From NCBI GenBank assembly GCA_947447665.1, contig CANFJX010000016.1:1-40824 (forward strand): DNA of 40,824 nt. Direction: 5' to 3'. Numbering within the stretch: the first letter of the stretch is position 1; each line of letters opens with the position of its first letter. Shown piece after piece: positions 8,664 to 16,967 of this stretch. A program made the translations under genes and the position numbers. Origin of the DNA: Bacteriovoracaceae bacterium (GTDB lineage Bacteria > Bdellovibrionota > UBA1018). The notes below the pieces were generated by a model. The model was not told the DNA's origin. It ran no database searches and was given only the letters and a program-made list of their open reading frames with translations.

Positions 8664-10121
8664 CTACCAAATACTAGAATCTGCCATCCAGCGCTGAGTA
8701 ATGGTCCTTTTATCCGTGAAAAAGTTAACCGCCTCTGCACCGTGAACTTTAATGTCGCCAAAGAAAGAATCTTTTGTACCGCCAAAACTGAAAAATGACA
8801 TCGGCGCAGGCACTCCAATATTAATGCCAATCATACTCGGAGCGGCCTCAGCAGAAAACTTTCTGGCAGCTGCGCCACTGGAGGTAAAAAGAGTCGCCGT
8901 ATTTGCATAAGGACTCCGGTTGATCCACTGAATCGCTTCGTCCAAAGTCTTTGCGTGGGCCAAGAGAACTACCGGACCAAAGACCTCCTCTTTCGCAATT
9001 TCCATGGACTCAACCACATTGCCAATCACCGTAGGCCTAAGAAAATACCCAGGAAGCTGATCGACATTCTGACGCCCGTCCAGTAAAAGCTCCCCACCCT
9101 CTTTGAGCGAGTTTGAAATCAGAGAAAGAATCCTAGATTTGGACTCCTTTGAGATCACTGGCCCCATTTGGACCCGAGGGTCCATCCCATCGCCGACAGA
9201 AATATCTGAGGCCAAGGCCACCATCCGCTTAGAAACTTCGCTGTAAGTATCCTCTCCCACACAAACAATCACAGAACCCGCAAGGCATCGCTCTCCTGCG
9301 CACCCGATCACCGATTCAAGTGCAGTCGCAACCGCCTTGTCCATCACTGCATCCGGGAGCACTACCATAAAATTCTTAGCCCCACCCAGCGCTTGAACTC
9401 TCTTCCCCTGCGCCGTAGCCGTTGTATATACATGTCGAGCAACCGGGGTAGAGCCGACAAAACAGACTCCTTTGACGTCTGGATGCGTGCAGAGCCGATC
9501 CACCACTTCTTTCCCGCCATGAACAAGATTAAAAACCCCTTTGGGCAGTCGTACCTTCTCAATTAGCTCAAAAATCAACTGATGGGTAAGAGGTACACGC
9601 TCGCTTGGCTTCAGGACAAAGGTATTACCTGAGGCAATCGCGAAGGGCCAGAACCAGAAAGGCACCATTGCAGGAAAATTGAAGGGAGCAATGCCTGCGA
9701 AAACTCCGAGCGGCTTACGATTGGAATAACAATCGATCCCTCGTGCAATATCCTCAGAGAATTCTCCCATTTGAAATGTGGGCATCCCGGTCGCAGTTTC
9801 AACCATCTGAATGCCTCGTCGGACACTCGCTCTCGACTCAGCTAGGGTCTTACCGTGCTCCTGAGTAATTCTCTTCGCAATTTCTTCTAGATTCGCATCC
9901 AAGAGGGTCTTGAGCTGGAAAAGATATTGAACTCTTTCGACTACGGGTACTTGTCGCCACTCTTCGAAGGCTTGGGATGCTGACTGAACGGCTCGATCAA
10001 CATCAGCGACCGTCCCCATCGGGCAAACTGCCAATTCCTTACCATTTGCCGGATTCAAGACCGGAAAAAAGGTATTACCTAGGGAATTCAGCCATTTTCC
10101 ATCAATAAAGTCTTGAACCAC
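8664..10121 (-). CDS. mmsA: CoA-acylating (methyl)malonate-semialdehyde dehydrogenase
   Basis: It oxidises malonate or methylmalonate semialdehyde with NAD and CoA to acetyl-CoA or propionyl-CoA plus CO2, linking pyrimidine breakdown to central metabolism. The 485-residue chain has the aldehyde dehydrogenase fold: FVLKPSERVPLT, the cofactor motif GVCFVGSTPVARH, and catalytic Cys279 in GCAGERCLAG, the MMSDH-type version. The C-terminus has FSFGGTKDSFFGD. GTG at 10121 is taken as the start because GGAGGG sits seven bases upstream; a TTG two codons earlier is too close to it. This is the first gene of the operon. In other bacteria the enzyme also serves valine and inositol degradation, but no genes for those are nearby. 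Confidence 0.94.
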   Translation of the reverse strand: MVQDFIDGKWLNSLGNTFFPVLNPANGKELAVCPMGTVADVDRAVQSASQAFEEWRQVPVVERVQYLFQLKTLLDANLEEIAKRITQEHGKTLAESRASVRRGIQMVETATGMPTFQMGEFSEDIARGIDCYSNRKPLGVFAGIAPFNFPAMVPFWFWPFAIASGNTFVLKPSERVPLTHQLIFELIEKVRLPKGVFNLVHGGKEVVDRLCTHPDVKGVCFVGSTPVARHVYTTATAQGKRVQALGGAKNFMVVLPDAVMDKAVATALESVIGCAGERCLAGSVIVCVGEDTYSEVSKRMVALASDISVGDGMDPRVQMGPVISKESKSRILSLISNSLKEGGELLLDGRQNVDQLPGYFLRPTVIGNVVESMEIAKEEVFGPVVLLAHAKTLDEAIQWINRSPYANTATLFTSSGAAARKFSAEAAPSMIGINIGVPAPMSFFSFGGTKDSFFGDIKVHGAEAVNFFTDKRTITQRWMADSSIW

Positions 10122-10260
10122 GTACAAACCCTCCCACTTTCGTTTGCGAGACCTACTGCGTGGAAGGCTTCATTTTGTTCTCAGTTTAGCCTCATAGATC
10201 GAGGTGCCTCATGGCATTTCATTCTCGAAAAGATCTGCACTTCCACGTCTCGACGCAAAA

Positions 10261-10289
10261 CGAATACAACCTGACAGCGCCAGTGTCAA
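10261..10289 (-). promoter_or_regulatory. Candidate promoter/operator for the pyrimidine operon
   Basis: On the minus strand TTGACA (10289-10284) is a perfect -35 hexamer. A poor -10 (TATTCG, 10266-10261) follows after 17 bp. The -35 overlaps the inverted repeat TGACA-N7-TGTCA (10272-10288), which could bind a dimeric repressor or activator. The leader to mmsA would be about 130 bases. Confidence 0.3.
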
Positions 10290-10295
10290 CGGCTT

Positions 10296-10339
10296 AAATC
10301 CCGCTCCTGAGCAGGAAAGTTTTACTGCACATTTGATAA
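10296..10339. repeat. Dispersed extragenic repeat, copy A
   Basis: This 44-base intergenic segment matches 18775-18818 at 35 of 44 positions without gaps. The core AGTTTTACTGC is identical in both copies, and both are in the same orientation. Copy A also contains the small palindrome CCTGAGCAGG. Neither copy lies in a gene. Confidence 0.5.
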
Positions 10340-10530
10340 AAAAACGAGCAGTATGAAAATTTGAAAATGAGATTTAAGTTCTAGCTCTCTATAAAATAGA
10401 GTCATAGTTTGGAATCGAAAAAAAAAGATTGCCTGAGATAAAAAAAAATCGACCGTCGACTTCAAACACAATAAACAGCTTGGCGCAATAAGTGGATCTC
10501 GGGGTCTTCCATGAATCCCCCTGGATTTGC

Positions 10531-10558
10531 TTGACACCCAGAATTGCTCTGACATAGT
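10531..10558 (+). promoter_or_regulatory. Sigma-70-like promoter for the M3 peptidase gene
   Basis: TTGACA (10531-10536), a 16-bp spacer and CATAGT (10553-10558) give a plausible promoter. Transcription would start near 10565, about 30 bases before the TTG start at 10596. This argues against the longer reading frame that begins at 10527. Confidence 0.45.
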
Positions 10559-10595
10559 GACCAAGTCAAACCATTCGGCCCGGAGGATTTTGAGA

Positions 10596-12812
10596 TTGTT
10601 GAATCGAAACTATGCTCCCCGTTTTGCACTACTAGCTACCTTTCTACCGCTCGGAACGGGCGCCTCCTGTCAAGCCATCCAGCAGGTCCTCCAAACGGAA
10701 ACACCCCCACCAAAAAAATTCATGAATTTAAAAAATACTGGGCGGATCCAGTCTGTCCAGCAAAGGGAAACTATGAAAACTGAAATGACCAGCTCAGGGC
10801 TCATTAGGTCCGAGTTCAAACCCGGCGAACTCACCCGTCTCTGTCAAGCAGCATTGGATCAGGCTCAAACTGGAGCCGACGCCATCTCAAAACTGACAGA
10901 AACCCAGCGCTCTTTTGAAAATTCAGTTCTGGCATTGGAATCCATCCGAGCCGAGCTGGCCGACGCGACGCTGCCACTCGGATTTATGAAGTATGTCTCA
11001 ACCGATCCGGGAATTCACGCCGAGGGAGCCCAATGTGAGCAGATGACGGGCGAGTTTGAAGTTAAACTCATGGGCCGACGAGATCTCTACTCTGCAATCA
11101 AATCCCAAAAACCTAGAACCCCGGAAGAGAAGCGCCTGCTAGAGAAAACTCTGGAGTCTTTCGAGTCCAATGGCCTTAAGCTACCCGACGCCGCACTCGC
11201 TCAGGTCACTCAACTCTTTACCCAACTCAATGATCTACAAAATGCATTTTCCGATCATCTCAACAATGATCAAACATCGGTCGAATTAACTACCGAGGAG
11301 CTCGAAGGGGTTTCTCAAGACTTTCTATCTCGACTCAAAAAGACACCGGATGCCAAGCGCTCTATTGTCACGACTAAAATTACCGATTACGAGCACGTCA
11401 TGCAAAATGCCAAGAGCGAAAGCGCTCGAGCAAAAATGGCTTTTGCCTACAATAACCGTCAGGCTCAGGTCAACACAGAGCTTTTAGAAAAGGCCCTCCA
11501 AGTAAGGCAGCAAATCGCTGCGCTCATGGGATATAAAAACTGGGCAGACTACCAACTCAGCACAGGAAGAATGGCAAAAAACTCGACCGAGGTCATGAAC
11601 TTTCTCGACAACCTCAGAGTTCAACTTGCAGAAAGTAACCGTAAAGACCTTGATCAACTGCTTCAATTCAAAAAATCTTATGACCCGAGCGCAACGGACA
11701 TCAAAGTCTGGGATGTCCCCTACCTTAGCTATCAACTAAAAAAGAAAGAGTTTCAGCTCGACGATGAGCAGATTCGCGAATATTTTCCCGCAGACACCGT
11801 GGTACAAGGCTTATTTGAAATTTACTCGCAGATACTGGGTGTTAAATTTCAACTCGTCGAAGGAGCAAAGACTTGGTCCCCAGATGTAAAACTCTACCAA
11901 ATCACCGACTCTAAAATGGACTCAAAAAGTGACCAGGTCATCGGCTATTTTTACGCCGACTTCATTCCTCGTCCCAACAAGTACTCCCATTTCGCCGCCT
12001 TCACCCTCCATAAGGGACGAGTCCTTGGCGACAGCTATAGCAAGCCAATCTCGGCGATCGTCGGCAACTTCAATCCCCCCTCAAATGGCAAGCCGAGCCT
12101 TCTCAATCACAATGAAGTCGTCACGCTCTTTCATGAGTTCGGGCATATCATGCACCAGACCCTGACACGTGCACCCTACGGCAGTCTCTCGGGCTCTAGC
12201 GTGCCTAGAGATTTTGTCGAAGCCCCCTCTCAGATGCTCGAGAACTGGCCGTGGCAAGAGAAAGTGTTAAATCTAATCTCCGGCCACTATCAAAACCCTA
12301 GTAAAAAGCTGCCGCCTGAGGTGCTCAAGAAAATGCTCATGGCCCGAGACTATCAGCAAGGCTATTTCTATACTCGACAACTCACTTTAGCATTGACAGA
12401 TATGGCCTATCACACGGCCACCGGCCCAGTCGATGTCACTTTAACTTATAACCGAATTTTTAAGGAACTCACCGGAATCAACCCCGTTGAGGGCGGACAC
12501 TTTGCTGCGAGCTTTGGACACCTCATGGGCGGATATGATGCAGGTTATTACGGGTACCTCTGGTCCCTGGTCTACGCGACGGATTTATTCACTGTTTTTG
12601 AGAACACAGATATTCTCAATCCTCAAACGGGTAAAAAATACCGAGAACTCATTTTAGAAAAAGGGGACATGGAGGAAATTCCATCGCTGCTTATTCAATT
12701 TCTAGGTCGCCCACCCAATAATGATGCATTTTTCAGGAAACTCCATGTCGGACCCGGGAACAGGGAGAGGACCAACCAAGGCCAGCGCCGAGATAACACG
12801 ACAAACCCGTAG
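10596..12812 (+). CDS. Exported M3-family (thimet oligopeptidase-like) metallopeptidase, probable lipoprotein
   Basis: A zinc peptidase cleaving short peptides. In the 738-residue chain His513, Glu514 and His517 form the HEFGH zinc motif, and Glu542 in VEAPSQMLE is the third ligand, 29 residues after His513 as in M3 enzymes. The conserved C-terminal GGYDAGYYGYLWS motif is present. The start is TTG 10596, eight to nine bases after GGAGGA and downstream of the promoter candidate. The N-terminus NRNYAPRFALLATFLPLGTGASC looks like a signal peptide ending in a lipobox-like GASC, so the enzyme is probably anchored in the periplasm or outer membrane. Many M3A relatives are cytosolic. The physiological substrate is unknown. 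Confidence 0.88.
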   Translation: MLNRNYAPRFALLATFLPLGTGASCQAIQQVLQTETPPPKKFMNLKNTGRIQSVQQRETMKTEMTSSGLIRSEFKPGELTRLCQAALDQAQTGADAISKLTETQRSFENSVLALESIRAELADATLPLGFMKYVSTDPGIHAEGAQCEQMTGEFEVKLMGRRDLYSAIKSQKPRTPEEKRLLEKTLESFESNGLKLPDAALAQVTQLFTQLNDLQNAFSDHLNNDQTSVELTTEELEGVSQDFLSRLKKTPDAKRSIVTTKITDYEHVMQNAKSESARAKMAFAYNNRQAQVNTELLEKALQVRQQIAALMGYKNWADYQLSTGRMAKNSTEVMNFLDNLRVQLAESNRKDLDQLLQFKKSYDPSATDIKVWDVPYLSYQLKKKEFQLDDEQIREYFPADTVVQGLFEIYSQILGVKFQLVEGAKTWSPDVKLYQITDSKMDSKSDQVIGYFYADFIPRPNKYSHFAAFTLHKGRVLGDSYSKPISAIVGNFNPPSNGKPSLLNHNEVVTLFHEFGHIMHQTLTRAPYGSLSGSSVPRDFVEAPSQMLENWPWQEKVLNLISGHYQNPSKKLPPEVLKKMLMARDYQQGYFYTRQLTLALTDMAYHTATGPVDVTLTYNRIFKELTGINPVEGGHFAASFGHLMGGYDAGYYGYLWSLVYATDLFTVFENTDILNPQTGKKYRELILEKGDMEEIPSLLIQFLGRPPNNDAFFRKLHVGPGNRERTNQGQRRDNTTNP

Positions 12813-12824
12813 GGAGTGACTCAA

Positions 12825-12854
12825 AGAGGGGCGGAGTTAAGACCCCACCCCTCT
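12825..12854. terminator. Hairpin between convergent genes, possible bidirectional terminator
   Basis: AGAGGGG (12825-12831) pairs with CCCCTCT (12848-12854), between the stop of the M3 peptidase gene and the stop of the convergent cysteine-rich gene. No clear T-tract follows on either strand. Confidence 0.4.
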
Positions 12855-12868
12855 GCTCGATCAAAGGT

Positions 12869-13312
12869 CTACTTAATAACTGCCTTGCAATCGGTCGAAA
12901 GCTGAGTCTGATGTTGCTTTAGGCAAGCCATAATTCTGCCTTCACCTGGCTCGACTGTTTTACAAAAGTTTTGAATATCAGTCTTACAAGCAGAATGGAA
13001 TTCCTTCCATTCTTTCATAATCGAATGGATTTGCTCCTTACAAGTGTCACTAATCTTATCATCATGCGCCTTGAGGCAAAACAGCACACGTCCCTTGCCA
13101 GGTGTAATGTCAGCACAATACTCCTTTACATCGCTGGTACACTTGTCGAGCTTCATCGGCATCTCTGCTTCTTGCTCGCCAGCGGAGGGCTGAGTGGTCG
13201 GGGTAGTAGGAGTCGATGGATTCGGGATTGGATCAGCAGCAAAAGCAGATTGACCCACGGAGGCGGCGGACAAAAGCAAAAAGCCCATAGAAAGCACAAA
13301 TAAGTTCTTCAT
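12869..13312 (-). CDS. Secreted cysteine-rich repeat protein (Cys_rich_FGFR/GLG1-like repeats)
   Basis: The 147-residue protein starts at the ATG at 13312, preceded by GAGGAG; a longer frame lacks such a site. The signal peptide (KNLFVLSMGFLLLSAASVG...) probably ends at AFA-ADP. A Pro/Thr linker follows, then two repeats of about 45 residues, each with four Cys: C-x7-C-x12-C-x11-C (CTSDVKEYC..., CKTDIQNFC...). The pattern matches the cysteine-rich repeat of the Golgi glycoprotein GLG1 family, which also occurs in bacterial exported proteins. The Cys probably form disulfides in the periplasm. The function is unknown. It is convergent with the M3 peptidase gene. Confidence 0.82.
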   Translation of the reverse strand: MKNLFVLSMGFLLLSAASVGQSAFAADPIPNPSTPTTPTTQPSAGEQEAEMPMKLDKCTSDVKEYCADITPGKGRVLFCLKAHDDKISDTCKEQIHSIMKEWKEFHSACKTDIQNFCKTVEPGEGRIMACLKQHQTQLSTDCKAVIK

Positions 13313-13461
13313 AAGTCTCCTCTTAGATTCAATGTTGATGATCCTCAAGGTGTTCAAACGACGTGCCATCTGGAGCCCATGCCGCCCCCTTGGAGGGTTT
13401 ACGCTCTTCAAGATTTGCAAATCAGCCGACTTTCAATTACGTTCATGTGGGTGAATAAATC

Positions 13462-14061
13462 ATGCAAAATTTGTTAAATCAGCTAAGCAATCTTGAACAT
13501 TGGCAGATTGCTCTCCTCGCCACTGGAATGCTTTTGCAAGGGGGCGTGTTTACATTATTTCCAGAAGAAATTATTTTCACTACGTTAGGCGTTCTATGGA
13601 GCCAAGGAAAGATTGGCTTTTTTGAGGCCTGGCTAGCGATCTCTTTAGGCCTCCTCCCTGCTAATTCACTACCAGCCTTCTTAGGGAGACGATTTGGCTT
13701 AAAAGCGTTGAGTGCTAGACCATTTTCTTGGGTTTTCAAAAGGCAAGCGGTCGAAGGGGCAACCCAACTCCTCAGGTCGTACGGCAGCTGGGTGGTGTTC
13801 ACCACTCGTTTTATCCCACTCATTCGAGGCCCGATTTATTTTGCAACGGGAGTCTCCCAAATGGGGGCGCTTCAATTTTTCAGAGTCGACGCTCTCGCCT
13901 CATGCATCCAAGTCCCCCTTCTCCTCATCTTGGGCGGACTCATTGGAAAAAATGCCGACTCCCTCATGCAGGCTTATCAAAGGGTCGGCCAATTCATGAT
14001 CGTTTTCATCGGCCTTCTGATTCTAGGTCGGTCTATCGCTCGGAGAGCAACCTCCCGTTAG
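13462..14061 (+). CDS. DedA-family inner membrane protein
   Basis: This 199-residue polytopic protein has about five hydrophobic segments. DedA/SNARE-associated family features are present: the N-terminal re-entrant-type segment with FPEEII, and the conserved Arg-Pro region FTTRFIPLIRGPIYFATGV followed by MGALQFF. Family members are undecaprenyl-phosphate or phospholipid transporters (scramblase/flippase) and support envelope homeostasis; the substrate of this one cannot be read. The start is ATG 13462 with a weak GTGGGTG upstream. Its stop overlaps the stop of the convergent 85-residue gene by 4 bp. Confidence 0.85.
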   Translation: MQNLLNQLSNLEHWQIALLATGMLLQGGVFTLFPEEIIFTTLGVLWSQGKIGFFEAWLAISLGLLPANSLPAFLGRRFGLKALSARPFSWVFKRQAVEGATQLLRSYGSWVVFTTRFIPLIRGPIYFATGVSQMGALQFFRVDALASCIQVPLLLILGGLIGKNADSLMQAYQRVGQFMIVFIGLLILGRSIARRATSR

Positions 14062-14315
14062 CCAGTCTTTCGGGATCCGTCTCGATTCATTTCTGGATCA
14101 TATTCAAGCAGCATCTTAGAATAGGTTTTTTCACATTTCTCTGGGAAATCAGGCCATTGCTGAGCCAAAACTTGCTTAATCGCCTCGATCTCCACTTTCA
14201 GATGGCTCACCTGAAGACGGCGCTCCATCTGCTCTTCGGTGATATCTTCTCCGAGAGATTCCACTTCCCTTTTGAACAGGTGAAACTCTTGCGGACTAAT
14301 TTGGGTTGGTATCAT
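14058..14315 (-). CDS. Small charged protein of unknown function
   Basis: The 85-residue protein starts at ATG 14315 with GAGAGGA seven bases upstream; the frame extends further but without a site. It is rich in Glu, Lys and Gln, with a predicted long helical stretch (FHLFKREVESLGEDITEEQMERR, continuing), and no signal peptide or membrane segment. I recognise no family. It is convergent with the DedA gene and overlaps its stop by 4 bp. Confidence 0.6.
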   Translation of the reverse strand: MIPTQISPQEFHLFKREVESLGEDITEEQMERRLQVSHLKVEIEAIKQVLAQQWPDFPEKCEKTYSKMLLEYDPEMNRDGSRKTG

Positions 14316-14511
14316 GATTGTATCCTCTCTATTTTTTAAGTTAAATTCTCTCCTCAGTTCGCTCCCAGAGGCCGGCGGCAAGCTCGCCCAGAGAAGCAAA
14401 GATCATTCCAGTGCATAAACAAAAATATTTCTCTTAAAGAAATTGACGATAACGAAGGGATCGTCTAGCTTAACTCCATAACGCCGATACGGTCTCTTAT
14501 ATCGCATAGAC

Positions 14512-14545
14512 TCGGGTTAATTCCCGACTCAAAACCCCGTTTTGA
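14512..14545. promoter_or_regulatory. Two adjacent inverted repeats in the nrdA leader
   Basis: TCGGG-N6-CCCGA (14512-14527) is followed directly by TCAAAAC-CCC-GTTTTGA (14529-14545, perfect 7-bp arms). They end nine bases before the AAAGGA ribosome site of nrdA. They do not fit the NrdR box consensus. They could be an operator or an attenuator-type hairpin. Confidence 0.35.
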
Positions 14546-14569
14546 TTCTTAATAGAAAGGATTTTTGAT

Positions 14570-16885
14570 ATGGAAGTTATCAAGAGAGATGGCTCTCGTG
14601 AGGACGTAAAAATCGAAAAAATCTTGCATGCAGTCAATCGCGCCTGTCGCGGAATTGAGGGCGTGGAATCTCTTGAGATTGCAAAACGGACCATCAACGG
14701 GCTTCACCAGGGGAGCACAACCCAGGAGCTTGACGAGCTTTCTATTTCTAATGCCGTTCTCTTAACCGCAGATGAACCGAACTACTCAAAGGTGGCAGCC
14801 CGAATGCTGGCTGAAGGGATTCGCAAAGAGGTCGGTCGCGATTTTGCCTTCCGAGACTACGTGCAGAATGCAGCCGAATACGGTCTGCTCCACGAATCCG
14901 TGCTCACTCTCGCCAATCGCGACCTCAAATCCATCGAATATGCAATTCATCACGAACGTGATGATTTATTTGAGTATTTCGGACTAAAAACGTTGGCAGA
15001 TCGGTATCTTCTTCGCAGCCCAAAAACCCGTAAAATCATCGAGCGCCCCCAGTGGATGTTCATGAGAGTTGCGCTGGGATTGTCTGAGACCATTCAAGAA
15101 GCCATCGACTTCTACGACATGATCAGTCAGTTTTACTACATGCCAGCCACCCCTACGCTGTTTAACTCCGGCACCCGGCATCCCCAAATGAGCTCCTGCT
15201 ACCTCCTCACGGTGGGCGAGGATAGTCTCGAGGGCATCTATAAATCGATCACCGACTGCGCTAAACTTTCTAAATTTTCGGGCGGCATCGGCATTGACTG
15301 GACCCCTGTGCGAGCATCAGGCTCCCTCATTCGCGGAACGAACGGACTCAGCAATGGCATCATTCCTTTTCTAAAAGTATTTGACTCATCGGTTCATGCC
15401 GTGAATCAAGGAGGAAAGCGCAAGGGCGCGGCCGCAATTTACCTGGAGCCGTGGCACGCTGATATTGAATTATTCTTGGAGCTAAGAAACAACACGGGCT
15501 CAGAAGAGAGAAGAACCCACAATCTTAATTTGGCACTCTGGATTCCTGATCTCTTCATGAGACGGGTCGAAGCAGATGGCACATGGAGCCTATTCTCCCC
15601 AACTGACACTCCTGAGCTTCTCGGGACTTTTGGGACTGAGTTCGATGAGCATTATGAGCGATACGAAAAAGAAGGGAAATTCCTCAAGCAAGTCCCGGCA
15701 CGAACTCTATACGGCCGAATGATGCAGACACTGGCAGAAACCGGAAACGGCTGGATTTGCTTCAAGGACCAAGCAAACCGTCGCTCCGCGCAAACTGGCC
15801 AGAACGGCAACATGATTCACAGCTCGAATCTCTGCACGGAGATTCTCGAAGTAACATCAGGAAAAGAAACGGCTGTTTGTAATCTAGGAAGCTTGAATTT
15901 AGTGACTTTCGTCACCCCTCAGGGGACTTTCGATTTCAAAAAAATGGCTCAAGCCGTTGAAAAGGCAGTCACCTTTCTCGACCGTGTAATCGACATCAAC
16001 TTCTACCCGACCTCCGAAGCCAAGGGCTCCAATCAAAAATGGAGACCGATTGGATTAGGCATTATGGGCCTTCAGGATACGCTCTTTAAACTGCGCCTCC
16101 CCTTTACCTCAAAGAAAGCCCAAGACCTTTCTGCGCAGATTTCTGAAACCATCTATTACCACGCAGTTCAAACCAGTATGGACCTGGCGAAGAAGAACGG
16201 ATCATTCCCCGCATTCTCCGAAAGCCGGTACGCGCAGGCCGAACTTCAGGTCCAGCTTGCCCGAAATTCTCAAGCAGCTTTGCCTGAACTTCACTTTGAT
16301 TGGGATGGTCTCGCCCAAGAAGTACGATCGAACGGAATTCGGAACAGCCTTCTCGTGGCAGTTGCCCCGACTGCGACGATCGCATCGATCGTGGGAAGCT
16401 TTGAAAGTATCGAACCCCAGATCTCTAACTTTTTCAAACGGGAGACTCTCAGCGGTGAGTTCTTACAGGTAAATAAATACCTCATTTCAGACCTGAAGCG
16501 GGTCGGCCTCTGGAACGCTACGCTCCGCTCCAAAATTATTGCCCTGGACGGTTCCATCCAGGAAATTGAGGAAATACCCACAGAACTCAAGGAACTTTAC
16601 AAAACCGTTTGGGAAATTCCACAAAAAGACCTCATTGAAATGGGTGCGGCCCGATCTACCTTTATTTGCCAATCCCAATCTCTCAATCTTTTCTTAGAGA
16701 ACCCAACGATTGGCAAGGTCTCGTCCATGTATATGTATGCTTGGAAGCAAGGCATCAAAACCACCTACTACTTGAGATCCAGAGCAAAAACAGCCATTAA
16801 GAAGACGACAGTTGAAGCAGTGGCTCAAGCTGAGGCGATTGCATGTTCACTCGAAAATCCGGAATCTTGTGAGTCTTGCCAGTAA
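14570..16885 (+). CDS. nrdA: Class Ia ribonucleoside-diphosphate reductase, alpha subunit
   Basis: The large catalytic subunit reduces ribonucleoside diphosphates to deoxyribonucleotides for DNA synthesis. The 771-residue chain opens with an ATP-cone (MEVIKRDGSREDVKIEKI), the allosteric activity domain. Active-site residues are visible: Cys210 in SSCYLL, the thiyl-radical Cys422 in NLCTEI, Cys437 in AVCNLG, PTATIA, the radical-transfer Tyr733/Tyr734 in TTYYLRS, and the C-terminal shuttle pair Cys767/Cys770 (CESCQ). The ATG start follows AAAGGA. nrdB follows 82 bp downstream, probably on the same transcript. Two inverted repeats lie in the leader. Confidence 0.97.
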   Translation: MEVIKRDGSREDVKIEKILHAVNRACRGIEGVESLEIAKRTINGLHQGSTTQELDELSISNAVLLTADEPNYSKVAARMLAEGIRKEVGRDFAFRDYVQNAAEYGLLHESVLTLANRDLKSIEYAIHHERDDLFEYFGLKTLADRYLLRSPKTRKIIERPQWMFMRVALGLSETIQEAIDFYDMISQFYYMPATPTLFNSGTRHPQMSSCYLLTVGEDSLEGIYKSITDCAKLSKFSGGIGIDWTPVRASGSLIRGTNGLSNGIIPFLKVFDSSVHAVNQGGKRKGAAAIYLEPWHADIELFLELRNNTGSEERRTHNLNLALWIPDLFMRRVEADGTWSLFSPTDTPELLGTFGTEFDEHYERYEKEGKFLKQVPARTLYGRMMQTLAETGNGWICFKDQANRRSAQTGQNGNMIHSSNLCTEILEVTSGKETAVCNLGSLNLVTFVTPQGTFDFKKMAQAVEKAVTFLDRVIDINFYPTSEAKGSNQKWRPIGLGIMGLQDTLFKLRLPFTSKKAQDLSAQISETIYYHAVQTSMDLAKKNGSFPAFSESRYAQAELQVQLARNSQAALPELHFDWDGLAQEVRSNGIRNSLLVAVAPTATIASIVGSFESIEPQISNFFKRETLSGEFLQVNKYLISDLKRVGLWNATLRSKIIALDGSIQEIEEIPTELKELYKTVWEIPQKDLIEMGAARSTFICQSQSLNLFLENPTIGKVSSMYMYAWKQGIKTTYYLRSRAKTAIKKTTVEAVAQAEAIACSLENPESCESCQ

Positions 16886-16967
16886 AAAGTTTTCGATTTA
16901 GGATAAAGTCTGAACCAGGGTAGAAGTTAAAAAACAAAAATTAGACGACAAAAGCAGGGTAGCCAAA

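Larger units (their letters stand above)
10128..10595. other. Divergent intergenic region between the pyrimidine operon and the M3 peptidase
   Basis: About 470 bases with no convincing gene. It holds a leftward promoter candidate with an inverted repeat near 10261-10289, a dispersed repeat copy (10296-10339), an A-rich tract with two runs of A (about 10417-10450), and a rightward promoter candidate at 10531-10558. No tRNA or small RNA gene is recognisable. Confidence 0.6.

Noticed and set aside
8629..8670. 14-residue N-terminal extension of dihydropyrimidinase from a TTG
   Set aside because: It overlaps mmsA, has no Shine-Dalgarno and the extra residues do not fit the family; GTG 8628 has a good site.
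10527..10595. Upstream TTG start for the M3 peptidase
   Set aside because: It lies upstream of the -35/-10 candidate and would put a charged stretch before the signal peptide.
13728..14339. 203-residue plus-strand frame across the DedA gene and the small minus-strand gene
   Set aside because: It runs through two better-supported genes out of frame and has no recognisable composition or ribosome site.
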